Below, piece by piece: positions 9,313 through 18,397 of a stretch of 18,500 nt of DNA. Positions within the stretch are counted from its first letter, which is position 1, and each line of letters starts with the position of its first letter. Under the pieces are notes generated by a model. It ran no database searches. It was not told the DNA's origin and saw only the letters and a program-made list of their open reading frames with translations. This DNA comes from Chrysomallon squamiferum (taxonomy: Eukaryota; Mollusca; Gastropoda; Neomphalida; Peltospiridae), in contig CM022675.1 of the NCBI GenBank assembly GCA_012295275.1, forward strand, positions 826,860-845,359, in the 5' to 3' direction. The position numbers and the translations under genes are program-made.

Positions 9313-11109
9313 ACTTATCTCTTAAATGAACTATAAGTTTTGCATATTTATTTTTTAATAAATTTATTATTTATATCCTCCTACCCCAAAAAAAAATATA
9401 ATAAAAAAAAAAATAAAGAAATATTTTTTATACTGAAACAAAAAATCCCCACAACAAACAAAATCAGTTATTTTTATAGTATTTTCTGTCTTTTGACAAT
9501 GTCAGCCATTTTGTTTCTGACAGTAATTATGCAATCTATAAATATTTAAAAATATTTTTATTTAAAAATTCTAGCTAGCAAAGTTTTTTCTGTAGAGCAG
9601 CACCTTTTTGTGTGTTCACAGAATTCATTATCATGATGGCATCTGGACGAACAAACAGAAATATGAAGCTGATATGTTTTTCATTTAAAAAACAGTTTAA
9701 AAAATAAGTAAATAAAAAAAATAGAACTATGGCTTTATGAACAAACAGCTTAATCATTTTCAGTACCTGCCCAACATAAGGGTTTGTTTCAATGATCTAC
9801 TTCTGCTAAAGATAAAGTATTCTTAAATATAGCAAAACTGTTATGGGAAAGCGACGGACTGTATACATTTTTTTTCTTTCTAAACTTAAATTTAAATTTT
9901 AAAGACTATAGAAATAAGTAAGTTGGAGGGATACAAAATTATCTAAAAATGTGTTCATATCAAAATTATACATTACATTATTACTGCCAAATGATTTCTA
10001 CAGTGATACAATTCATAGTGTACTTTCACATTAATGTAAACAGTTTGTTTTTCAGTTAATTTCTTTTAGTAAACCTTTAATCCTCTTTTTACTACAAGTG
10101 TAAAATAAATAGTCTGTTTGACAGATTTCTACAGTCAGTACAGTCAAGTTGTTTGTCCAGTGTACATCTTTCAGCTGACCACTGATAACTATCATTTTGA
10201 ACAGACATCATAGACAAGTATACAGAGCTTGATACAGAGCTTTATACCATTACAAATGGCAATCTAATCAGACAGAAATATGCATTTAAAAAAAAAAAAA
10301 AAATTCATTTATATTTCAAAAAATAAAATAAAATTAATATACATTATTCATAAACCTTTTTAACACAGTATTTTATTTATAGGAACTGCATTTTGTGCAG
10401 TATATTCCATTTATTTCGTAAGCATGTATCAATCTGTAGTATTTTTTGTTTTTTTCACTATTAAATAAATATTTCATTAGCATGAAGCCAGCTGTTTCAA
10501 CATTAAACTTGCTGATTTATACATATTGGTATAAAAAAAAAAAAATTCCATGTATTAAAATGAATAAGTATTTGAGTACATCGTCTAACACAAATATTTC
10601 TTTTCTTTTATTACAAATAATATTTCATTCATCAGAAAATTCACAGCTTATATTATATAAAATATTACTACAGATTATTATTAATTTTATAAAGTGTATT
10701 ACAAATTTTGCTGTATTATATTATTCTTCCAACCAAATATATAAATTAAAAAAATACTTATATAATAATTATTATAATATTTTTTCTACATTAATTACAT
10801 GTGTTATACTCATGTATATTATTAAAGACATGTTAATGCAGTTACATTAAAAAGTACATAAAAATTTAAATATTTGTGTGTAGATCAAATACACTTGCAT
10901 ATTTTGCTGTAGGAGAGAGCTACTGTAATTTAGGTAGCAGTGTTAAATACATATAGCATACATCACAGGTATATGTAAAAAAATACATCATATTGCTCTT
11001 AAAATATTTGTCTTTTAACATCACATTAGTACAGATAAAATCATAGAGCTGAATTTGAAACGAAATAAACAAAAAATTAAAATTAAAATAAAAATAAAAT
11101 AAAATAAAA

Positions 11110-11113
<4 letters not shown>

Positions 11114-11165
<52 letters not shown>

Positions 11166-11183
11166 ATATATGTATATATATAT
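11114..11183. repeat. (TA)n microsatellite with TG variants
   Basis: About 70 bp of TA repeat, with TGTA interruptions from 11157 onward. It follows a run of AAAAT-type repeats at about 11077-11112. Confidence 0.95.
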
Positions 11184-12109
11184 GATAAAAAAATACAATA
11201 GAGTAATTATATAAATAACAACAAAATAATAATAAACTATAATAATATTTGATATAAAAACACATTAAAATTAAAAGCAAATAAAATTACATAACAGAAA
11301 CAAAAAACAATAAAAAGAAATAAACAAATAAACAAACCAAAGTAAAACAAGTAAATAAACAAACAGAAGTGACACTTGTAAATAAAATCTAGACACATTA
11401 ATATGTTTTTTAAAATTATCAGCTTATAAAATGATTTTTTTATTTTTATCTAATATCATTTAACTATTTAATTAACTATATCTTTAAAAATATATATAAA
11501 AAAACCTCTTTTTATTATCCTTCAATGTTTTTTTATGTAGGAAGATCCAATACAATATTTTTATAATTATTATTTCTTCTTCTTCTTATTAAAATATATC
11601 TTTAAAATATATAACATAATCTTTTTTTTTGTTTGTTTCATCCTTTAACACAATTTTGTTAAGCAAATTTTTAACCACTAAGGCATCATCTTTATAAAAA
11701 TAATAAAAAAAATAATTTCTATCACAGCTGAAGCAAAACTGAAAAAAATATATTCTTCATTTTCTTTTACCTTTCATTTTACTAGTGAGAAAGTTATCTG
11801 CTATTTTTGAATTACAACACAGAGCACTTGCAGATATTATCACAGAAATGAAAGCACATTGTGTTCTGTTAGATATGTATGGAGGGAAGACACTAGAGTG
11901 GAAACCAGATTATTAAAAAATAGCCCAAAACAACAAAACAAAAACCATTAATCTCACGACTTTTCAAATGGGGAAAAAAAAAAAAAAAAATTATACTTCA
12001 GAATTTAACAACATTTATGCATTACAAAGGCTGTATGAACATAAAAGCATAATGTGTCACAATGATATACAGCGATTACTACATACACACTTAATAATTA
12101 TCACTGCCT

Positions 12110-12455
12110 ATGTCTATACATTTCTGCACATCTAACCTTCTAGAGTAAATGTTTATATATTTCTGCGGAACTGATTTTCTAATGTAAATGTCTATATATT
12201 TCTGCGGAAATGATTTTCTAATGTAAATGTCTATATATTTTTGCGCAAATGATTTACTAATGCAAAAGTCTGTGCATTTTTGCACAATTGATTTTCTAAT
12301 GCAAAAGTCTATATATTTTTTGCACGGTTGGTTTAATAATGCAAAACTCTACATGTTTTTAGCACAATTGGTTTTCTAATGCTAAAGTCTATATGTTTTT
12401 TGCACAATTGATTTTCTAATGCAAAAGCCTATGCCATTTTCTAATGTAAATGTAA
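12110..12455. repeat. 39-bp degenerate minisatellite, about 9-10 units
   Basis: The unit consists of attttctaatgcaaaagtct followed by atatatttttgcacaattg, 39-40 bp long. It recurs from about 12110, with two degenerate units at the left, six good units between about 12170 and 12415, and truncated units at the right end. Left-hand units carry ctgcggaa and right-hand units ttgcacaa, so the array shows a gradient of variants. The period of 13 codons creates a spurious minus-strand open frame. Confidence 0.88.
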
Positions 12456-12993
12456 TCTCACACAAAGTAAAAATGTTTTTAAAAACAAAACAAATTTTCT
12501 TACACAAATGTCATTAATTAAACACTAGATACTTGTACAGACACACTTACAGTCGATGTATAAACAACAGTGTTACTGAACATGCTATCAAACAACTATG
12601 GAATAACACCAATATTTAAACGGATTCGTTTTCACAACTGATTTTTTCTAAGACTAGTAATGCTTGTCAGTGCCTGTATGAAAAGGACAGAAACGGTTCT
12701 TACCTAAAAAGATGGACAATTTTAATTGTTCTTTCCTTTTTAATTTTTGCAAATAAGGAACATACTCCAGGGATGATAATGAAAAGATAAAAACTACAAT
12801 TTCTCTTTTTGTAAACTTAGAAAAAAACAACTGCATTCTGTACATCCTTAAAACTTTCTATTAAATTTTGATTTAGTGATTTTGTGTGAGAAATCAGGGT
12901 AACTAATTACTAATTACAAATAGTCTGGAACAAGTCTACTACAGTCATACTAATTTCAAAATGTGTCATTTCTTTTTCTTTCTTTTTTTAACT

Positions 12994-12999
12994 TTTATT
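12994..12999 (-). terminator. candidate E-Syt poly(A) signal
   Basis: Reading the minus strand away from the E-Syt stop codon, this is the first AATAAA hexamer I find (gaaaataaaagtt). It would give a 3' UTR of about 640 nt. The T-rich flank is compatible with polyadenylation, but many similar hexamers follow in the AT-rich block. Confidence 0.3.
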
Positions 13000-13406
13000 T
13001 TCATTCATTTTCACTTCTAATCTGTTTTGTTGAAAATCTATTTTAGATGCAGTGAGTATATTTATCATTTTGTATTTTACACATGGAGGAGATCTGTCAC
13101 TTGGTCAAGTGGAATTACATTACTTCTTGCTATCCTACTCCATATGATTATCCTACATTTTCAGCATTGCTGTCCTTTCACACCAAACATCAATTCACAG
13201 AACAGTACTGTACTGACTTTTGAAACAATCTGTACAGTGTTTCACTAAAATAATCTTCATGCAGGAATAAAAAAAAAAATGTTTAACTTGACAAGAAAAA
13301 ACTCAGACCCAGTCTGACAGATTTTTTAAATGACAAACATCAACTGTGACCATGTTGCAAGCCACAACGACAAATAATATAAAATAAATTGTAAAACACC
13401 CAACAA

Positions 13407-13411
<5 letters not shown>

Positions 13412-13447
<36 letters not shown>
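13412..13447. repeat. (AT)n microsatellite in the presumed E-Syt 3' UTR
   Basis: About 36 bp of AT repeat, roughly 190 nt beyond the E-Syt stop codon in transcript sense. Confidence 0.93.
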
Positions 13448-13448
<1 letters not shown>

Positions 13449-13632
13449 CTGTGTTGCCATGATTCTACGCTACAAGCACTAGTTCAGTATATAAAATTTT
13501 CACATAACAAAATCTTCTTTCCTCACTAAACATTTTCTAAAACCAATGAAGTATTTCTGACTTCAAGTTAACTACGCCGTGGTTTGGATATAAAACAGTT
13601 CTGCTGCAACGTTGCTGTCGTTGTTCTGTCTT

Positions 13633-13693
13633 TTACACATCAGATTCGACCATGGACACTTTCTGTGCTCCAATTTCTGGTTGTAAGTCGAAC
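13633..13693 (-). CDS. E-Syt terminal coding exon F
   Basis: This exon has only 61 coding bases after the acceptor ttactttctag|gttcga. With tg from exon E it gives W-FDLQPEIGAQKVSMVESDV followed by TAA (13635-13633). The start matches the family ending WYDLTEDG and the short tail after it is usual for E-Syt2. The last four residues, ESDV, fit a class I PDZ-ligand pattern, and this is seen only as a motif. The 3' UTR continues to lower coordinates. Confidence 0.87.
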
Positions 13694-16600
13694 CTAGAAA
13701 GTAAATTTAAAAAAATATATTTTAACTTTTTTTGTTATTATTATTATTAATTATTATTATTTTTGTGATTAATTTTATTATTAGTATTATTGTTAATTTT
13801 TTTGATATTCTTACTATTATTACTTTTATCATTATCATTATTATTAATGTTTTTCCCATTCCAACCACATCTCTAGAACTGTTTTATCAAAGTCTGTTAT
13901 ATGTGATTCTTGTATGTGAGAAAGCACTATTAAAAAACCAGCTTGCTGCTAATTAGAAACAAGTAACCTACTGCATGGTATTAGCAGGTTTCTCCTCTAA
14001 TTAACTGTATGGTCTTTAACAATATGTGTGATACCATAAAAATTAGATTAAAATCCTGTCACATTAGTAAACAAATTAAACATTTCTCCCTTTCTTTCTG
14101 AACACAGCAGAAACAAAATTAGAGCAAAAATTTATTCTAGGTTTAAAATGTACATCTGAGAGTAAAAAAAAACCACAACCGAAAACAACAACATATGAAT
14201 AATAAAAGAGAAAAAATCTGAATTATTTTATATTCCAGGTGATTGATTGTGACAGCAAACTTTACTAATAACGAAGTCTGGCCATCAAATGACAGCAATC
14301 ATGTATCTAATACTTTATTAGTAATAAATTAAACTGATTAAAAGAACAGCATTACCATTCTGTCTTGGCTTTAGATGTGTCAAGGGTTGAGAGGTCAAGG
14401 TTGACGACCCCCATGACCTTCTCACTGGAGGAGAAAACTCCTGTTTGGTTCTTGACCATAATCTCTAGAGTTCGACCTGGCAGTTCCTGTGGACTCACAG
14501 AATACTCAAACCTGCAGGACAAAAGAAAACTTTTTATAATACATATATATATGTATGTATATCTTTGATCATAAAAGAAAGAAAGAAGAAAAAGAAAACT
14601 ATTAACTAATGTTTTGTGAAACACATATATTAATATATTTCATTGTTTCTATAACACATATAAATTCAGATAAAAACACACACTCACACTTACTTACATA
14701 CACACAGACACTCACAAACACATATACGGACACCAATTCATACACATACATGCACACACACGCACACACATAACCAAACTAAAAACACACTCTCTCTCTC
14801 TCTCTCACATACATTCACACAAACAGTCTCTCTCTCTCTCTCTCTGATATCTGTCTGTCTGTCTGTTTGTCTGTCTGTATCTGATACTAACGTTTCATCA
14901 AACACTGGGTTCAGGTTGTCTTTAACAACTTGTGTTTTTCTCTTGCTGCTAGAAGACTTGTCTGGAAGCAGGTACACGCATCACGCATACGGATCAGACA
15001 AATTATTGCTGTCCAGTGGTAACAGATTCCTGTAATAAATTATTTTAAAAAAAATTAATTAAATTTAAAATTATAAATATTATAAATAGATTATAATGGC
15101 ACCTACTATTATTATATTACCATTTACACATGCAGTTAATAAATACTTTACACAAAGTATAATATCACTAGGTATATAATAAGTAAATACACAGTACTAA
15201 TGCAGCATACTAATATAATATTATCACTAGACATATAATACGTAAATACTTACAGACACTCAGTGTTACATACCAGTTTATATTATCACTAGACATATAA
15301 TACATAAATACTTACAGACACTCAGTGTTACATACCAGTGTTATATTATCACTAGACATATAATACATAAATATTTACAGACACTCAGTGTTACATACCA
15401 GTGTTATATTATCACTAGACATATAGTAAGTGAATACTTACGCACACTGGTGTACAACTATTATAAGTCTCTGTCTCTGAACGCTGTATCTAAAGGTCAT
15501 CTGAATTCGACCTCTGTCATACTGCCCTGCATACTCAGCACTGAAACAATACAAATAAAAATACATTTGGAGACAGACAGACAGACAGACAGACAGAAAG
15601 ATACACTGTGACATTATTATTATTAAATTATTATTATCTTATTTTTTTTTTTTTTTTTTTTTTTAAATATTATATTATTTTCATCTATAATATTATTACT
15701 ATCATTATTATTATAATCATATTTTTAATTGCATTACTACTACCTACTACCAATGTAATTTATCAGCATCATTATCATTGTTATTTACTGCTGTTATTAT
15801 TATTACTGCTACCAAGTACTATTTTTATATTATTATTACTATTACTATTATTATTATTATTATTATTATTGATGTTATTGTTGTTGTTGTTGTTGCTGCT
15901 GTTGTTCCTAATACTACTACTAATTGTTTACTATTTTTATTTTTTCTGTATGATACTATTATTATTTATATTATTATTGTTGTTATTGGTGGTGTTATTA
16001 TTATTAATTTAATGCTAGTACTGTTTTTATATTATTGTTATTATTTTATTGTTGGTGTTATTATTATCATTTTATGATACCATTATTATTATTATTGTTT
16101 TTGTTATCATCATTATAGTTATGGTTATTGTTATTATTTGAGTTACCATTATTATTATGATGTTGTTGTTATTATTTTAGTTACACTTATTATTATTACG
16201 TTGTTATTGTTATCACAATCATCATTGTCATCATCATCACTGTTATGAGTGCTGGTGTTGTTAGTAATAAAGTTAACTGTACCTTGGTGTTTGTGGTTTT
16301 CTCTGTCTGACTTCACTCAGTACCTCCTTTGTGGCAGACGGGATAGTCATTTCTGTCACTTCGTTCTGCACTCCGACATCGGCTGGTTCTGCTGGAGGTA
16401 CTGCTTCTGCTGGTGAAGAGTCCTTGTCAGGCTTAGCTTCAGCGTCAGCTTCGTCGTCCTGGCTGTTTCTGTTCTTGTCCACTGATGTCCCTGCAGCGGG
16501 TTTGTCGACGGAGGTGCCGCTGTGGATGATGGTGGGCACGCTCTCGCTCTCGTCTAGCCACTCCGGGTTTGCGTCTGGGGTCAGCACCTGCACGAATGAA

Positions 16601-18105
16601 TGAATGAATGAATGAATGAATGAATGAATGAAAGAAAGAGCAATCAGTGAAAAAATGGACTATATCACTGCTTCAAATAATAATGAATGAATGAATGAAT
16701 GAATGAATGAAAAAAAAAGAAAGAAAGAAGCAATCAGTGAAAGAATGGACTATATCAATGCTTAAAATAATAATGAATGAATGAATGAATGCATGAATGA
16801 AAGAAAAAAGGAATCAGTGAAAAAATGGACTATATCGATTTGTATAATAATGAATGAATGAATGAATCAGTGAAAGAATGGACTATATCAATGTGCGTAA
16901 AATAATGAATGAATGAATGAAAGAAAAAAGAAGGAAAGAAGGAATCAGTGAAAGAATGAATGAATGAATGAAGGAAAAAAAGAAAGAAGAATCAGTGAAA
17001 GAATGGATATATCAATGCGTAAAATAATAATGAATGAAAAAGAATGAATGAAAAAAAAAATGAATCAGAAAGAATGGACTAAAATGTAAAATAATGAATG
17101 AATGAAGAAAAAGAAAAAGAAAGAAGAAAATAGAAAAAGAATAGACTATCAATGCATAAAATCAATGAATGAATGAAAGAATGAATTAAGTAAAATAATA
17201 ATGAAAAATTACTGAAATGAAAGAATGGACTATATCAATCGTAAAATAATAATGAATGAATGAATGAATTAATGAATGAAAGAAAAAGAAAGAAGGAAAG
17301 AAGGAATCAGTGAAAGAATGGACTATATCAATGCGTGTAAAATAATGAATGAATGAATGAATGAAAGAAAAAAGAAAGAAAGAAGAAATCAGTGAAAGAA
17401 TAGACTATATCAATGTGTATAATAATGAATGAATGAATGAAAGAAAAAAGAAAGAGGGAATCAGTGAAATGGACTATATCAATGCATAAAATAATGAATG
17501 AATAAATGAAAGAAAGAAAAGAAAGAAAAAGAAAAAAGAAGGAATCAGTCAAAGAATGGACTATCAATGTGTAAAATAATGAATGAACGAATGAATGCAT
17601 AGGTGAAGAATGGAATACATCAATGCATTAAAAAAGAATCAGTAAATGAATCAGAGAAAGAATTAATGAATTAATGGAATATATCAGTGCATAAAATCAG
17701 TGAGTGAATGAGTGGATAAGAAAGGGTGATAATAATGAAATCCACAAATGGAGGAAAGGAAAGAACAAAGTAGAAAAAAAATAATGATCTGATGAATGAA
17801 GGAAAGAATGAACAGGCAAAGCAGCTAATGAATAAAAAAATACAGCCAGGCATGAATGAATGAAAGAACGGTGAACGTGATACTGACCAAAGTATTATTC
17901 CTCTGATTTTCATCAAAAAACACTTTTTACAAAAGATGGATGAAGAGTTACTTACCCTGAGAGCAATTCTCATGTGCACCTGTCCTGTTGCAACAACATT
18001 TCTGATTGTGAACTGTTGATCCATGACCATGTTGGTAGCCATGAGAACATCCTTCAGTTTGATCGACACTGATCCTATCTGCTTGTTCCCCTTTGTGTCC
18101 CACAC
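13633..18105 (-). CDS. extended synaptotagmin (E-Syt2-like), 3' six exons, with an in-frame TGA
   Basis: E-Syts are ER-anchored tethers with an SMP lipid-transfer domain and several C2 domains; C2C binds PI(4,5)P2 at the plasma membrane. Six exons join in frame: 18105-17956, 16587-16283, 15540-15442, 15029-14892, 14511-14356 and 13693-13633 (909 nt). They encode the end of C2B (VWDTKGNKQIGSV to MRIALR), an acidic linker with the family-like IPSATKEVLSEVRQR, all of C2C (GRIQMTFRYSVQRQRLIIVV, DPY, VYLLPDK, LNPVFDE, TLEIMVKN) and the tail WFDLQPEIGAQ to VESDV. The polybasic SKRK patch corresponds to the PI(4,5)P2 site. Loop-1 aspartates (LDSNNLSDPY) are present and loop 3 lacks them, as I recall for vertebrate C2C. 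The SMP domain, C2A and most of C2B lie beyond the right edge. An in-frame TGA at 14983-14981 breaks C2C; whether this is error, allele or gene decay is unknown. Confidence 0.88.
13694..14355 (-). other. E-Syt intron between exons E and F, 662 nt
   Basis: The intron is AT-rich. At the exon F side (13731-13850) it holds an imperfect (ATT)n tract with GTT and ACT variants. A 10-bp inverted repeat (ttactaataa at 14262 and ttattagtaa at 14315) is probably chance in such AT-rich DNA. No coding similarity was seen. Confidence 0.75.
14356..14511 (-). CDS. E-Syt exon E: C-terminal half of C2C
   Basis: This 156-nt exon lies between tttgtcctgcag|gtttga and gaatg|gtaatg. Together with the ac of exon D it reads T-FEYSVSPQELPGRTLEIMV, KNQTGVFSSSEKVMGVVNLD and LSTLDTSKAKTEW. 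This matches the E-Syt pattern FxFSVSLPEVQRRTLDVAVKN...WTQW. The final W codon is split (tg|g). The donor gtaatg departs from consensus, but the next exon continues the domain exactly, which supports it. Confidence 0.88.
14512..14891 (-). other. E-Syt intron between exons D and E, rich in CA/CT/TCTG repeats
   Basis: About 200 of 380 nt are simple repeats: mixed CA-rich sequence (about 14676-14788), two CT runs (14789-14807 and 14826-14846) and a TCTG/TTTG run (about 14852-14880). The last of these almost touches the exon D donor. In transcript sense these are GACA, GAGA and GTGT tracts. Confidence 0.8.
14892..15029 (-). CDS. E-Syt exon D: C2C loop 1 and polybasic strand, carrying an in-frame TGA
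   Basis: This 138-nt exon lies between ttattacag|gaatct and gaaac|gttagt, a weaker donor. With gc from exon C it reads ANLLPLDSNNLSDPYA, then TGA (14983-14981), then CVYLLPDKSSSSKRKTQVVK and DNLNPVFDET. Residues on both sides of the TGA match E-Syt C2C closely, so the frame does not shift. The family has one residue fewer between DPY and VYLLPDK, so one codon is extra. A direct repeat atgcgtg/atgcgtg (14988-14975) spans the site. Removing exactly three bases would restore the usual length. Taken literally the exon truncates the protein before the PI(4,5)P2-binding patch. Confidence 0.82.
15190..15441 (-). repeat. 62-63-bp tandem array repeating the exon C 5' splice-site region
   Basis: In transcript sense the intron after exon C starts gtaagtattcacttactata, then tgtctagtgataatataac and actgg. 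The same sequence returns as a unit with splice-like g bases at 15378, 15315 and 15253 (spacings 63, 63 and 62), and in decayed form near 15190. Units at 15315 and 15253 carry a full tct|gtaagtatt donor, and the unit at 15378 has gtaaat instead. The upstream flank gtaacactgagtgtct weakly resembles the exon end gtacaccagtgtgc. The array therefore looks like amplification of the real junction. Confidence 0.85.
15442..15540 (-). CDS. E-Syt exon C: start of C2C
   Basis: This 99-nt exon is too short to stand out by open-frame length. It was found by following the frame from exon B: ag|t makes Ser, then AEYAGQYDRG, GRIQMTFRYSVQRQRLIIVV and HQC. The last matches the E-Syt C2C opening (family IQLTIRHSSQRNKLIVVVHAC). 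The acceptor is tattgtttcag|tgctga and the donor tgtgc|gtaagt, leaving gc for the next exon. The intron sequence just after this donor is the template of the 62-63-bp array downstream. Confidence 0.87.
15572..16268. repeat. (AGAC)n and long imperfect (ATT)n tract in the exon B-C intron
   Basis: A run of AGAC units (15572-15595) is followed, from about 15612 to 16268, by a 650-bp trinucleotide-like tract. It is mostly ATT/TTA with GTT, ACT and ATC variants and a poly(T) run at 15643-15664. The tract fills nearly all of the 742-nt intron (15541-16282). Long leucine- or isoleucine-rich open frames on the + strand here are artefacts of the repeat. Confidence 0.9.
16283..16587 (-). CDS. E-Syt exon B: C2B-C2C linker
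   Basis: This 305-nt exon begins VLTPDANPEWLDESESVPT and ends RKPQTPR, leaving two bases (ag) for the next exon. It encodes an acidic, disordered, Ala/Pro/Glu-rich linker, with GTSVDK twice and the family-like segment IPSATKEVLSEVRQR just before C2C. The acceptor (ttcattcgtgcag|gtgctg) lies directly against a (TTCA)n tract, and the donor is accaag|gtacag. The exon is much richer in GC than the introns on either side. Confidence 0.87.
16595..17720 (-). repeat. higher-order minisatellite, about 15 units of 55-90 bp, in the exon A-B intron
   Basis: On the + strand each unit has the core aatcagtgaaagaatggact followed by atatcaatgcgtaaaataa, then a (TGAA)n run and an aaagaaaaaagaaagaagg run. Cores occur near 16643, 16732, 16812, 16866, 16944, 16992, 17063, 17134, 17215, 17307, 17388, 17459, 17545, 17603 and 17665. 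The TGAA and GAAA parts vary in length. In transcript sense a unit reads tcactgatt, then a long CTTT/TTCA pyrimidine tract. The array covers most of the 1,368-nt intron (16588-17955) and its last (TTCA)n run abuts the exon B acceptor. Confidence 0.92.
17956..18105 (-). CDS. E-Syt exon A: C-terminal part of C2B
   Basis: This 150-nt exon of 50 codons is phase 0 at both ends. The acceptor is cctttgtctgcag|gtgtgg and the donor is ctcagg|gtaagt. It encodes VWDTKGNKQIGSVSIKLKDV through QFTIRN to MRIALR, which matches the last beta-strands of E-Syt C2B (family pattern LGxxxxxLSxLL...MKxALRVL). The codon for the next conserved V is supplied by exon B. Confidence 0.88.
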
Positions 18106-18366
18106 CTGCAGACAAAGGGAGGTAACAGATGAATAAATAAAGGGAGGTAATATAAAAATACACAAAACAAGGGGATATAACAGATTATTAAACTGGAGAT
18201 AATGAGGAAATGATGATGATGATTTATGAAAACAGAGATAGTACAGAATGATAATAAAAAAAATAATAATAATAAAAAACAAACAAACACTCACAATATA
18301 CATGAACAGAAAATTTATTTTTATTTTTCAAAAATATGTTTGGGACAGTCGTTTGTCTTTCTTGTA

Positions 18367-18397
<31 letters not shown>

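Larger units (their letters stand above)
7477..13632. other. 6.1-kb AT-rich gene-free block; part may be the E-Syt 3' UTR
   Basis: No open frame here resembles a known protein, and all are short, low-complexity and isoleucine/lysine/tyrosine-rich. The + strand is A-rich over long stretches, with many poly(A) runs (for example near 8160, 8755-8780, 10288 and 11970). The block lies between the end of the E-Syt gene and the upstream region of P4HA, both on the minus strand, so its right part probably includes the E-Syt 3' UTR. No tRNA-like, rRNA-like or transposon-like sequence was recognised. Confidence 0.6.

Noticed and set aside
9575-9757. Small minus-strand open frame with a hydrophobic stretch
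   Set aside because: It has only 60 codons in AT-rich sequence, with no similarity, splice context or conserved motif.
10920-11280. Minus-strand open frames rich in Tyr/Ile
   Set aside because: They are the translation of a (TA)n microsatellite.
14262-14324. 10-bp inverted repeat in the exon E-F intron
   Set aside because: It is almost pure A/T with a loop of over 40 bases, and is expected by chance in this composition.
14981-14983. Selenocysteine reading of the TGA in E-Syt exon D
   Set aside because: The family has no Cys or Sec at this place and simply one residue fewer. No SECIS-like element was identified, and a local duplication explains the extra codon better.
14955-14990. A tiny intron that would remove the TGA
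   Set aside because: The only GT...AG pair that spans it (gtatgc...ttccag) would be about 29 nt, too short for an animal intron, and would delete conserved VYLLP residues.
15608-16077. Leucine/isoleucine-rich + strand open frames resembling membrane proteins
   Set aside because: They are the translation of an imperfect (ATT)n tract inside an E-Syt intron.
16331-16603. 90-codon + strand open frame opposite E-Syt exon B
   Set aside because: It is the antisense shadow of a real exon; the minus-strand frame has family similarity and splice sites in phase.
17328-17600. Minus-strand open frame of repeating Phe/Ser/His
   Set aside because: It is the translation of the TTCA/CTTT minisatellite in the exon A-B intron.
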